Positions 10,456-23,257 of a DNA stretch of 64,000 bases are shown here, piece after piece. A model generated the notes under the pieces. That model was not told the origin of the DNA. It searched no databases and saw nothing but the letters and a program-made list of their open reading frames with translations. The position numbers and the translations under genes are program-made. Every line of letters begins with the position of its first letter. Positions within the stretch are counted from its first letter, which is position 1. The stretch lies in NCBI GenBank assembly GCA_036768485.1, contig JAVLUZ010000767.1:1-64000 (forward strand), written 5' to 3'. Source of the DNA: Mermis nigrescens. Its lineage: Eukaryota > Nematoda > Enoplea > Mermithida > Mermithidae.

Positions 10456-12542
10456 TATTGGCTTTCGCAATGTTTCTATTTTTACTTTAGATTTTCATCG
10501 ATTCTTTTGTTTTACCGCGCCTTTGCAGACAGTTGGTTGAAGTCATTGTTTAGCATGCAGACTTTACATGGTTAAAAGCTTGGATAAATCCCCGTCCGTT
10601 TTATTTTGATCAAGTTTGTTATTTTCAGCAAAAAAATGAAAAGCTCATAATTTTCTTTACAGCTATTACATATAAAAAAGGAATGAATGATATTTTTATT
10701 TGGAGCTGCGCTGATTGATAACTGTAGAATTGTTTGCTGTATTTTGTTGTATCGACGTGCACATAGGTAAGATACGGTCTATTCGAAATTATAGTTCCAC
10801 TTGAATACCTACATACGTATGCTTCAATAGCCCATTTCAACCGATATTGAGAACTAATATTTAACTGAGTTTACTGATAGATATCGAGTTAGACACTATG
10901 CCATGTATTATGGTGCTCGTTTAATTATGTAGATTATCATAAGTTCAGCGAAACATTTCGTTCCTGTCCCTTTTAGGTTTCCGCCTCGAGGAGCCCGAAT
11001 TCGCGTAAATAATTTTTTAGAAAAAATAAATGGTTTTCTAAATTGTATTCTTAATGAAACAAATCAAGATCGTTTTGTTGTTTTATTAATTATCAATAAT
11101 ACAAGTGTTCGTACTACTTTGACGTTTAGATTTCTTATTCGTTGTGCACTCAGTTTAGAGGAAGTTGTTCTGTTGTTGTCTTCGCCATTATTTAATCTAC
11201 GTAACGTTGTATGATTAAAGTTTCAGACGTGGTTTTTTTGTCATTAGCCAATTTTTTTCTGAAGATTCTCAGTTCGTGTCGCAAGGATTATCCAAGAGTT
11301 TTTACCATATGCATATGTACCACGTAATTTGAACAATTAACATTCCTTAAAGGTCTCTTAAGTAGCGGGTTGCCTGTGATATAACATGGGCGTCGTCATA
11401 TGTTTTAGCATAGCAACACAAAACGCGACGGCGTCCAATGTTATAACATAGGCACTAAATCTTAAGAGAACTTGAGAAATTTAAGGACTGTTAATTGTTC
11501 AAATTTCGTAGCGGGAACTATGTACTTACATTTGACAGATAGATAATCAGTCGTCCTCGCACATTGGCGTCAGGGTTCGCAACCCTCCGAAAGTTGAAAA
11601 AACCTCGCAAATTACTGTAGAAGACCCCAGAATTCTATTTTTAGTAACATTTCTGGCGATTTCACCCAACCAGATTCCCCCAAATTCGAAATTTCCTTGC
11701 TGCGCATGCTACTGGTCGTCCCCCACCCATCCTCCCAAGACTTAAATTTGTTATCCTTCGCTTACTAATTTTGGCAATAACTTGCAATTTTCGGTGCTTC
11801 CTTGCCATTTTTTAGTTAAAACTATGAGCTTATTGACCCCTTATATACAATACAAATACAAATATTTTATTTTCGTCGCACAAAAAAGAAGACAATAAGA
11901 AAAGAAACATTGAAATCCCTGAGAAATGGCTGGCTACGCCTCCTGAAATTTTGAGCTCTCAAATGTTTGCCTCTTTTCCTCATTATATATAGGTATTTAA
12001 ATTAGTTTGTCTGAGAGCAAGGGCTTCCCGTGGCCAATTGCTTTATTTGAGCGAATCCCGTCCACCTTAAAAGTTTGCGCATTCTATGCTTTTCAATAAT
12101 ATCCACGATGTTTCAAAATGATGTGATTTCTTGTAAAACATACTTTTAGATTTAATACAAAAAATTAAATATGTCATCTTGTACTGACTTAAATTATGCG
12201 CTTAGTGGTGCAATTTTTACAGAAAAAGATTCAACGCTTCTTGTTTTGTTGCGCAAAAGAGTAAAAAATTCAATATCATCATCAATTGGCATCCTAGCCT
12301 GACAGCGCAACAAATTTCGAAACAAAGGTCGCTCAAGGCGACACCTTCACAAATGTTTATGCAAGCTTTTATTTGGAAATGCCCTTGACCGGTTCTTTGT
12401 GCATGATTGTCGCTTCTCTGTTCTTCAAAATTTCACCCAGATCCTTTCTGTTCAAGTGGGGACTGTTGCCAGGTTTTAATCGCTGCCCCAGGAATGTATT
12501 GTCTTGTGTTTCCAAGTAATTTTGAGTTTGCCGAGTCAAAAC
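10456..12542. other. POLR3H-Sec15 intergenic stretch
   Basis: Besides the fold-back at 11317-11525, a decayed AATCTG/GAATTCTATTTTTAGTAACATTT repeat lies at about 11580-11700. No coding signal was seen. Confidence 0.4.
11317..11525. repeat. Fold-back hairpin, about 210 bp
   Basis: The left arm GTACCACGTAATTTGAACAATTAAC pairs with the right arm GTTAATTGTTCAAATTTCGTAG, and further in, ATAACATGGGCGTCGTC pairs with GACGGCGTCCAATGTTAT. It lies between POLR3H and Sec15. It could be an old MITE or a structured transcript. Confidence 0.6.
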
Positions 12543-12712
12543 CATAGGTGGGCGGCACCAAAATGGCGAAAAACATCATTTCTCAACGTTTCTCATCGAG
12601 CGCTCTCCATTGGCATCAAAAAATTGCGAAAAGAACAAAAAAATCAAAAATCAAATTCTGTGAGGGGTATTTTGGTTTCTGGGGTGTGTGCATACCCCCA
12701 CGCCCAGGTGTG
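12543..12712. mobile_element. Family-A hAT-like MITE (short copy)
   Basis: The ends are CATAGGTGGGCGGCACC and CACGCCCAGGTGTG. Flanks GTCAAAAC and GTCGAAAA match at 6 of 8 positions. The copy has lost part of its middle. Confidence 0.75.
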
Positions 12713-13050
12713 GTCGAAAAACTCATTTCAGCCGGCAAAAATCGGGGAGGGGGAAAGTGAAATTCTAAATTTATTTTGAAAACGTTTCCAAAATATATGT
12801 CACGTTACAAAGAGAAACATTAGACAGAATACTGAACGCAGGATAAAATTATCCACAAGATGATATATCGAACTGTTGTTCATCTATAGTCTAGGAGTAT
12901 GTTTTTAAATGGAGCAGATCATTTCGAAACTGTAGTAAGCGCAAGTTTTGAAATTATATTCATAAATTCGGTTTTGTACCACAACGAGAGATCATTGCCG
13001 CGATTTTTGTTTCATTAAGGATTTACTCCTATCCTTTTATATTTAACTCG

Positions 13051-13062
13051 TCGAATTTTTAG
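13051..13062 (+). promoter_or_regulatory. EXOC6: 3' splice acceptor before the Sec15 start (possible trans-splice site)
   Basis: TCGAATTTTTAG resembles the gene's internal acceptors and ends 8 nt before the first ATG. Confidence 0.45.
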
Positions 13063-13070
13063 TGCCTACG

Positions 13071-13219
13071 ATGAAGGAAGAAGCTGGGCATCTAGGAGTC
13101 GCAGATGCTGAGACTTGCTCTACGTCTCATAAATCCTCTGACGTTGTTACACCCGAGCAGGAATATTTTTTGTATGAACTAGAAACATCAGATTCAGGCA
13201 GCATTGGACTCGTGCTCAG
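13071..13219 (+). CDS. EXOC6: Sec15 exon 1
   Basis: It encodes residues 1-50. The first 26 are lineage-specific; then EQEYFLYELETSD and GLVLR match the family N-terminus. It ends in phase 2 at donor GTTAAT. Confidence 0.9.
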
Positions 13220-16200
13220 GTTAATCATTTTAAAGCGAAATTCAACAGTTAAAGAAATTATTTGCTCTTGTAGTATGAGTAATAGCAATAACTGTTATTT
13301 GTATTTTTCATTTTCTTGTACGTACATATTCAGTTTAATATTTATATACTGTTTATGACTTATTCTTGCATAGTTTTATTGATTTGCCAAGTCTGTTCGA
13401 CCATTTTGATCATACCTGGGCGTGGGGGGTTTGGGGGTATGCACCCCTCCCAGAAACCAAAATACTCCCCTCTTCCCCAGAAACCGAGATACCCCCAGAA
13501 TTCAATTTTTGAAATTTTTTGTTTTTTTCGCAATTTTTGATGCCAATAGATAGTGCTCAATGAGAAACGTTGAAAAATGGTTGTTTTCTTCGCCGTACCA
13601 CCATTTTTAAGGCCATTTTTTGACCTTTGGAAAAATCTTGCACCCCCCCATAGCTTTGGTGCCGCCCACCTATGATTGTGATTATTAACATTTTATCAGT
13701 CTTAGAAGGATGAAATTGGGGCAATTGTGTATGGCTTTTATACATTATATCGGTTTAATAGTATTGTTTTTCTATAAGAACAGTCAAATATATAAACTTT
13801 TATTAGGGACAGCTGCATAAGCTGTGCTGCTTGTTTCTTTATAATGTACGTGTTTTGCTTAGTTGCATTGCTTTAGTGGTTGACTTAATTGTAGGACTTT
13901 TCTTACTTCAATGTGTCTAGGAGTTTAGTTTGATAGGTTTGACCGAATCAGCTTTGTGCTTTTATGTAGGTACCTAATTAAAAACTTTATCTTTTCATTA
14001 TTCCATTTAGTTTTTCCGCCAAAATTTTATTCTTTTATTCTGATGCTTTTCATTTTGTCAGATCTCTTCATTACCTACCGCGTAATATATGCAATGATGA
14101 CATGTAAGCCTGCATTCGGGATCTGCCCGAAGTTGGTAATCGAAAATGCAATGCATTTTGTTGTCGCGCTACCTTCGAAAACCGTATGATTCAGATTTCC
14201 GGAAAAACAGCTTGTACATACAAACAGACATACATGATCTTGCGGGGGGTGGTTTTCACCAACCCCCCTTAGAAAAATTTTCACCCCTCATAATTTTCAA
14301 TTTTTCGAAAGTTCCCAAATATTTTCTAAAAATTCGTAGAAAAGGTGCTTTTTTAGCGTTTTTAGCTGCCTCTTTGCTCAAAAGTGTTAAATTTTCAGCG
14401 CTTCGCTCCATTATACTCCTTTTTCCACTATATTTTGTTCAATTTATTCGACTTTATTTATTTTTTCAAAAATTTTTATGTTTTTATGCTCTAGAAAGAT
14501 GGAGCATTTTATTGATTTTCGCGGCGCATTACTTAAGGAGGTAAATAATGCATCATTACATTATTTTGTACGTGACATGTCATAAGTATGTAGATGTGCA
14601 TTTAACTGGGAAAATGAGTAATTTTGCATTGTCAAAGCGCCGAAAATTTCCCAATGCGAATAACTTGAAATAAGTTTTAATCGCTACAAATTTGTATAAC
14701 TTCGTTTTATAGCTTGACCTATAAATGCAAAATAAAATGACGTTAAATCGACAAAGGTATGTACTTACTATACTTTCTCAATTTCGTTTCTTTGTTAACT
14801 TATGTCTCTTAATGCGGCCCTGCTAGTGCGCATTATGTGTGTGCTTGCAAATGTGAGTCCTAAATTGACTTATAATTTCTCAGCACGGTGAGCTGAGCTT
14901 CGATTTTAACTCTGTACAAAGCAACTTATGTACATATATTGGTTTGGTTGGTCAATCGATCAAATCGGCCAGACAGTCCAACAATACAATTGCATTCTTT
15001 GATTAGAGCATAAATAAAATATTTTTACCTTGACCAAATAAGCATGTTTCGAATAAGAATGACGAAAACAATTCTTGCCTGCATGTTTATCAATTTTCAG
15101 TCATTTATTTTTAAAATGTTTTAAGTGGCAGATTTGACCAAAAACATATTTTGTCGTGAAATTTATGTAAATCTCATAGGGCGATATACGATGGTGGAGA
15201 TCCTCATAAATTCATTCGCGCGCTTGAGAAAAAGATTAGACTTTATGATAAGGATATCGAGAAACTGTGCAACTACCATTACGGCGGCTTCGTTGACGCT
15301 GTTCAAGAGCTGTTGAATCTAAAACTACAGTGCGATCAGATCAGACAGAATATTGTCGAAGTAAAGTTTCTTAATTTGGCGGTTCTATTGTCAGGACAGG
15401 AAATGGATAAAAGCTTGTCTTCTTATTTTTATCGCGTCTTTTATTTTTACTTGAAATCTGTCATAGTTTTGCAATAATCTATTATTTTTATCCCTATTCT
15501 GAATATGTTAAAATCGCGTGAAATTTTGTATAAATGAATTAAGTTGCCTAAATGGATTTTTTATTGTCTGAAAAAAGTAAACTGTTATTCTGACAGAAAG
15601 TGCTCATTGACAACGAGGTGAATGTGAATTGTGAGGGATATTGAAAGTTTTATCCTATCGGTTTACAATAAATAATCTGAGCAATGCTGAAGGTGCATCA
15701 TTACTCGTGTATCGTTCTAGGTTGATGGGTACCTGAAAGAAAACAGCAAGTGTTTAATGCAAAAAGCGGGACAAATTGTAAAGCTGCGTAAAACGCAGAA
15801 AAATGTAGCCGCGGCTATTGACAGCGTATCATTGTGTTTGCCCGTCCTAGAGAAGTATGCTAAATTGCAGGAACAAATTGAACTAAAGAAGTGAGTTGGT
15901 ATTGAATTTCTGAAATTTCGCGAAACGTTTTTATTATCCTCAAGCATATATTGAGAGCCATGTCATAAGCACATCATGGTAAGCTGGAGCTCGGCGAGCT
16001 GGATATAATTAACTTTAATTTTAAACTTCAGCCAGACTGGCTTCAAGAAATCGCTATATATGTATGTATTAGAGGTGCACAGGTGCCACTTTTTTGCCGG
16101 TGCCAACATAAGGCTATCGTTTGTGTATGAAAATGATTAAACGGCGGCGTGTGTGACACTTATGCAGATCCACATAAGATGCATCCCATAATATTTGTCC

Positions 16201-16904
16201 GTAGCTATTTGGTGCTGAGCGCCAAAAAATTAATAATTTGAGCGTTGGAGAAACACTTAAGATTATTCGCTCAAATCTACTTATGCGTCACTAATTAGCA
16301 CAGGCGCCGGTGCCACCCTGGAACCGGCTGGTGCCAGATACCTTGGCATCGGCGCCGGTGCTGGTGCCACCGTATTTAAAAAACAAAAACTTTTTTGCTA
16401 TTTTTATTGCTGATTTTAAACATTTTTGTCAAAAAAAATTGATATCAATTTGTTGTCCCTCTTTTTGCCTTTTTGTTCTCGTAAAATCTTCATTTTTGCG
16501 AAAGGATTCAGATCCTTCTATTTCCTCACTTATATTTAAGGCCAATAGACTGTTGAGCTGCTAGATCAATTTCAAACAAGAAAGGCATATTAGATACATA
16601 GTTTAATAGAAATATTGAAATTTAGTAAAAGATCAGTCTTTAATCGGATATTGAAAAACTTTAGAAGGCTTAAATATAATAATTCTGCGATAACTAAATA
16701 TCTCGTTTGTTTGTAGTAAATCAGGTCAATCGTGCTTTTTACGCTAAAAGATTCAATAGTGATAGGTAACTTTATCTTTTGATATAACCAAGGTCCGTAT
16801 CCAGAGAGTTGAATGAAAATTTCTGAAATTTTTTTAGAATTTTCACTTAAGAAAGTGTATAAGTTTTTAAGGTTTCTCAACAAAAATGCTCAAATTTTTG
16901 GCGC

Positions 16905-16983
<79 letters not shown>

Positions 16984-19900
16984 TTTCATCAAAATAGTCA
17001 TTCAATACCTATTTCCTTTTTCCGATTAAAATTTTTCATCAGATAAAGTTGTTTGGCATTGATTATATTCAGAAATGTGCAAGATTAAGCATAAAAGGAT
17101 AAATGTGCCACGAATTCCCCGTGCTTACGATATATATGTATAGTACCTGCTTTGCTTATTTTCAAAAAGGTATAAAATTAAGCTCGAGAGGATAAAAACA
17201 TCGAAAATTTCAGGCGCTTTTTGTAAAATAAATTCCTGCATTGCTTATCTTCACAATGGTGCAAATGTGAAATTCAGCTTTAAAAAGGTACGAATGTTTA
17301 AATTCTCTGACGCTCCGCGCTAGATGTTTATAATTTTGTATTGTTTATCTTCACAAATGTCAAAAATTTCCGCGCTTTAAGTGTAAAATTGTAAAAAAGT
17401 TGCTGAATTATTTAATTTTGATTGTATTGTCATCACTGAGCTACAGAAGTGACCCGAAAACGCAATAAATGTACGTCGAAAAATGTCTTTTTGTCGTACT
17501 AAATCGCTTATGTACGCAATACATACATTTTCAAAATTTCGGCGATTACCCCTGAAATAAAATCCTGGATACGGGGCTGATAACGTAGACTCTGCAAACA
17601 AGATTTGTTTCCTTCCTAAATAGAGTACGATGGACACTAAATGTATAACTACATGAAGCAGCCGCTTGCAAAGCATAATAAATGTGCAATTACATCGTAC
17701 ATTTTTCTTTATATTTATTTTTCTATTTTTCAATATTTTATATTTTTGACTTTCATTCGGTTTTTTAATCTTTTTCGTCTAATCCAAGGAAAGTAGTTAG
17801 TCTTTCTTTTTATGATGATTGTAATTATTTATATAGATATTACCCTGCTTTGAAAATAGTCGAACAATTGGAGCATACTTATTTGCCAAGAGTTGAAAGG
17901 TACCGGTTCGCAAAGAAGATTGCCGATAATATTCAAATATATCGAGGTTTAATCAAAGAAGCGTCTTTTTCGGACTTCACGGATTTTCTAGAAAATATTC
18001 GGAATGTTACGGCAAAGATTGGACAAGTGGCTCTAAAACATGTGCGTGATTTCACTTTCGAGCGATATAAACAAACAAATAAACAAACAAAGCATTTATT
18101 GCAACGTCCAATAAAAGATACGTGATAAAAATAAAGACACATCTTATAACAAAAGACGATGAGTAATAAATGACACATGCAAGACAACATATAACGACTA
18201 CAACGTCAGCAATTGAGACACGCAGTCACAAAAGTTTTAACCTAAAAAAGTAATAACCTGTTGTTTATTATTTTGCGATAAGCTCTTTGTTTTCTCCATT
18301 TGGCTGAAATCCAATGCCAATTATTGCATTTGACTCCTTAATCATCACTCGTCTCTGACGTAAACAAAGACAGCTTGCCTGATCAATTCTTAACATGAAT
18401 ATTGAAAGTTAGGTTATTCAAATGAATTTATTGCTTTCTATTCAATGTTTTCACGAGTCGTGATTGTACTCTTATTAGCTAATAAGCTGCATTTGCAGTC
18501 CGGTCATTGAGTAAGTATATATAGTCCAGTCCGGATATAACATTTTCCTAGTAACAAGCTTGCTCACATAAGCCTCGGTCAATCACGACGCAATTAGTAT
18601 AAAATGTAATTCAACATTCATATTAATGCACTCCTCGTAATATACGGCTAATTCGGCTCTAGTGCATGGCCTTTTGCTAGTTTCGCTAAAAACGTAGAGC
18701 TGCGCAGTCTATTGCCGAATGCTGAATAAAGTTGAATTTGGTTGTAGTTTACATTTGGTTGTAGTTTACACTCGGCTTGGATTGAATTTGGTTGTAGTTT
18801 ACATTAGGTTGTAGTTTACACTTGGCTTGGATTAGTCTATTGCCGAATGCTGAATAAAGTTGGATTTGGTTGTAGTTTACATTTGGTTGTAGTTTACACT
18901 CGGCTTGGATTATACATATAAAAGCGCTCGAAATTTCGGTTGAGTGTCCCCAACCATTTAGGGGGGGGCGGGAATGGCCTTTGGTTTTTAACCAAAAATG
19001 GCAAAAAAGCACATAAAAATGGACAAAAAAGCACGTATTCGCTGAAAATCGGGGGTCAAAAATTTTCTGATTTGGGGAGGATTGGGGACGACCGACTTTG
19101 GGTGGGGTGGGGGATCCTCCGTCTCCCTGTTACCTGTCTGATTCGGATATATCATACGCTAAAGCATGGTCCCAGATGGTACATCCGTATTGATAAAATT
19201 TAATTTAATTTGAATATAATAATAAATTAATAAAATATAATTTCAGTATTATAATTGCTGAATATGTATAATTTCTCTTTGACTATATTACCTATTAATT
19301 CATCGTTTTATTCTCTAAGTATTTTTGTGAATGCGTTACATTATAATTACAGTCTATATGTATGTAATTTCGTCTTGCAGGCCAATGAATTGTACAACGC
19401 AAGGGGGGCAGCCGCTTTGCCTTTTAGACGTCGTTCTGCACAGTTAGATGTCTTATTAAGCACTGTTGTCGCCGCTGATTCGACAGACCAGGAAAAAAAC
19501 GTTGCATCAACCGCTCGTTCCACAAGGCTTAATTCGGTCGAAGAAGAGGTATGCACTGCCTGATCTCAATCTAAAGTCATAAAATAAGATATGTATATAT
19601 TCGGTATATTTTTTATTATGTATTATGTATGATAATTGTATATATTCAATACGCAAACATGTATGTATGCAGGCCCGTATCGAGGATCCGACCAAGGGGG
19701 AGCGGACCCAGCATAAGTTGGTCTAAATCTAGAAAAAATTGGTCAGGATACCTAAAAAATAGCATTTTTTGACGTTTTAACGACATGCTCTATCCATTAA
19801 GATCATAAAATTCGAACTTTTTTGAAAAAAATTCTTTACTCTCAAGCCTAAGAGTGTCATTTTTCGGTCGCACTTGGGCAAAAATTATAGAAAATACTTA

Positions 19901-22900
19901 ATATCCGGCGCCAGCACCGAAAATTTGAAAATTTTGCGACAGGGGCATGCGATTTTTCCATCTTTCCATGCATTATCTTACCTTTCAAAATTTTTTCCGG
20001 CCAAGGGGGGCCGCCCCCCCATCACCCCTCCCCTTAAATACGGTCTGTATTTATGTATGTATAGCAAGGCAAAATGCTCCGATTGAACAAAAAAAGACAA
20101 ATTTACTTGGGATTACGGATTATTAAGGATGTAAACGGAGGGGGAAAATCCGACTTTAACCAAAGCGAAAAATCGCAGTATATCCTGCAGCCTGCAGACT
20201 GAAATAAACTTTTTAACCAAAAAACGATTGAAAACGCAGCAAGTAGACTGGAATAAAGTAGTAACGACTTTGTAAGTCAATTGAATGAAAAAGCAAGCAT
20301 CGATGCATTCAAGACAATCAAAGAAATTGTTGGTTTAAAGCAGCAGGAAACGCGTAAGCTTACATGAAACAGACCACATGTAGCTACGCTTGCATGCCCG
20401 CAACGATTGTTTGCACTAATCAATTGACGCCAGGTTTGCTTGCTATATAGTTCATGATAACAATATGAAACTCTTAAATACAATTGCAATTAGTTTTATA
20501 TTAATCGCAATACGAAGCAAGTCAGCGTTGCAGCTTTCAAGCAATTTATAAAAAGTATACGTTTTAGATCATGCTTATACAATCTTATTTAAAACATTGA
20601 AAATGATTTCAAGAATGTTACATTTTTCAGAGTTAGCAGAATATACAAACTTCTATTTTTGCGTTGGTTAGAGAAAGTCTGATTTTTAACAGTTTTTTGC
20701 GACTTTAGTCATATACGTTGGAGCTTTTTCAGATTCGTAATCCTGGCCTTACGGAACATATTTTGAGGAACAGTCACGTTTTGCAACGCTCTTGGAGTAA
20801 TATATGTAAATTTGTATTGTAAACCTTACTTATTGAGAATAAAGGAATAGTGCAAACTTAACACAACGACTGGGTGTAGAGAAAACTAACAATCAGATTC
20901 GTGATTCTAACGTCACGTAAAACATTTTTAATAAATTAAGCTTCCTCAAAGCTCTAGAAATAAATTTAATTTGTAGTGTACATTTTACACAATCGCCAAG
21001 TGTTGAGAAGGTTTCAGTCGGATTTGTAATTCTGATATTACTCTGATATTACTATCAATATTTATGAAAAAATTAAGTCTCTACAATGGCCTGGAGACGA
21101 ATAAATATTAGATGTAAGCCACTTTACACCACTGTTGAGTGTAAACAAATATGCCTTACTATCATATCACGTTCGATTTCTGGTAGATTTTTAGACCTGA
21201 GATCATGTCCAGACTCATAATCGAAGGATTTGCCAGAAAAAAACAAGACGGAAACACGTTTAACACCCCAGTTTCTGACTTTACAACTCCCGAAAATGCT
21301 AAATATTGATGTAAATAAACGCGATTTGCTGTGACGTGTACCCCTTCGAAAGTACTTTATCTTTATTGTATTCGACTTATACCGACTTCTAAACAGAGAA
21401 AATGGCGAACAAAAGAAGGGCCAAAAACATATTTCTAACAATCTACCACATTGTAAACTTTAAAAATCTGAACCTAACTCCCCATTGAGTGTAAAGAACT
21501 CCGGTTTGGGCCATTTTGTAGCCTTTAAATCGTAGTCCAATCAAAAAAGGGGAAGAGAACGTCTTTTTGCCCTATGTTACGCCAGTGATTTCGAACTTGA
21601 CACCTCCATAAGTAACTCAATATTGTGTTTTTAAACGCGCTTTGCTGCGACGTGTAGCCCTTAAAACGTATTTTATTTTTATTCTATTCAATTTATCCCG
21701 ACTTATAATCGGACAAGCTGGCGGAGAAATCATAGACAAAATCTGTTTTTTACACTGTCCACTAGAGTGTAAAGTTTAAACTCCTAGATCTAACTCTGTA
21801 TTGAGTGTAAAAAACTTCGCTGGTAAGTCGAAAGTAGCCCTTGAGTCGTAGTGCAACGCTCTTTACACCACGGCTAGAAGTGTAGATAAAAAATTAAAAA
21901 ATGTAATTTGAGTTTTTTATTATCTATCTTTTAAAAAATGTCGCACAATACAGAAGTGCCCCAATGCTGCTGTAAGGGGTGCCCAGGTGTTAGAGGTATG
22001 CAAGTATATTATAGGTGCGTGCTAGCGCGCTAATTATGATGTATGTACATATTTTTTACAAACTACAAACAGTGTAATAATGTACGAGTATTTACTTGTT
22101 TAAAATCCTTGTCATAATTCAATGACTTCAGTTGCCAAACGAAGCTAGCCTCAGCACTAAAAGATAAAATTTTTTTAAAAATATCGCCCGCTCGCTACAC
22201 ACTAGCGAACGATAAACTAGAAGGAGATTCGTGTTTTTTACAATTCTGCATTTTTTATATTTAGATACATATGAGTACGTCTGTATTATGTAAACGTTAC
22301 GTACTCAAGCGATTGACATGTGTATACATCTTACATGGGCACAGGGTCAATTCAGGGTCAAGATACTTAACCTTGACGACTGAGCAACCCCGCAACCTTG
22401 CAGGGGAAACCGGACCGACCCCGCAAGAATTTCGAAATTTTTCTGGGAAAATGACGCGAAATGGAGGTCAAGAATTGATTCAAATTAATATTTTTCTTCA
22501 AATGTGCTTGAAATTGACCACAAACTCTGGAATAACGTAGTTTTACGCTATTTTAGCATTTATACCAGTTTTAGTGGTCATTGGCCCAAAAAAGTTCAAT
22601 TTTCCACCCCTCCCCTCCCCAGATCGACCATGCTCTGCATCTATGGTCATAACCAACCTTGCAAGTTCCAGGGAAGTCATTTGACCCTGAAAAACCTTGC
22701 CCATGTATATATGCATTGAAAAATTCTTGATATTGACAAAACTACGTTTCTTAAAAATTTAGGAGCTTATTGGTCCTGAAAATATCAACAATTTTTATTT
22801 GCTTTGTAGTGAATCGTATTTATTTATTTTTCAGGAATTCAGTGCTCAGGATATGATTGATTTCTCGCCGGTTTACAAATGCTGTCTGATCTTTGGTGTT

Positions 22901-23120
22901 CTGGTAAGCCAACTTTAAAAATTAGACTCTGTGCGTTTCGTTTCAATTTACTTACTGTCTTATTGTATTGTAATAACGTTAGCTCCACATGAACTTTCAT
23001 GTTTTCTTCGCATTTTTTACTTCTTTAGCTTAACCTGATAATATTATGATCTTATTGACGTAATAATAATAGTAGTAATAATAATACGTAAGAATAATAA
23101 CATTAATAATAATAATATTG

Positions 23121-23172
<52 letters not shown>

Positions 23173-23175
23173 GAA

Positions 23176-23257
<82 letters not shown>

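Noticed and set aside
14146..14544. 132-codon plus-strand frame
   Set aside because: It overlaps repeat phrases found elsewhere (CGCTTCGCTCC, GGATGTTTTATTG types), with no family signal and no splice context.
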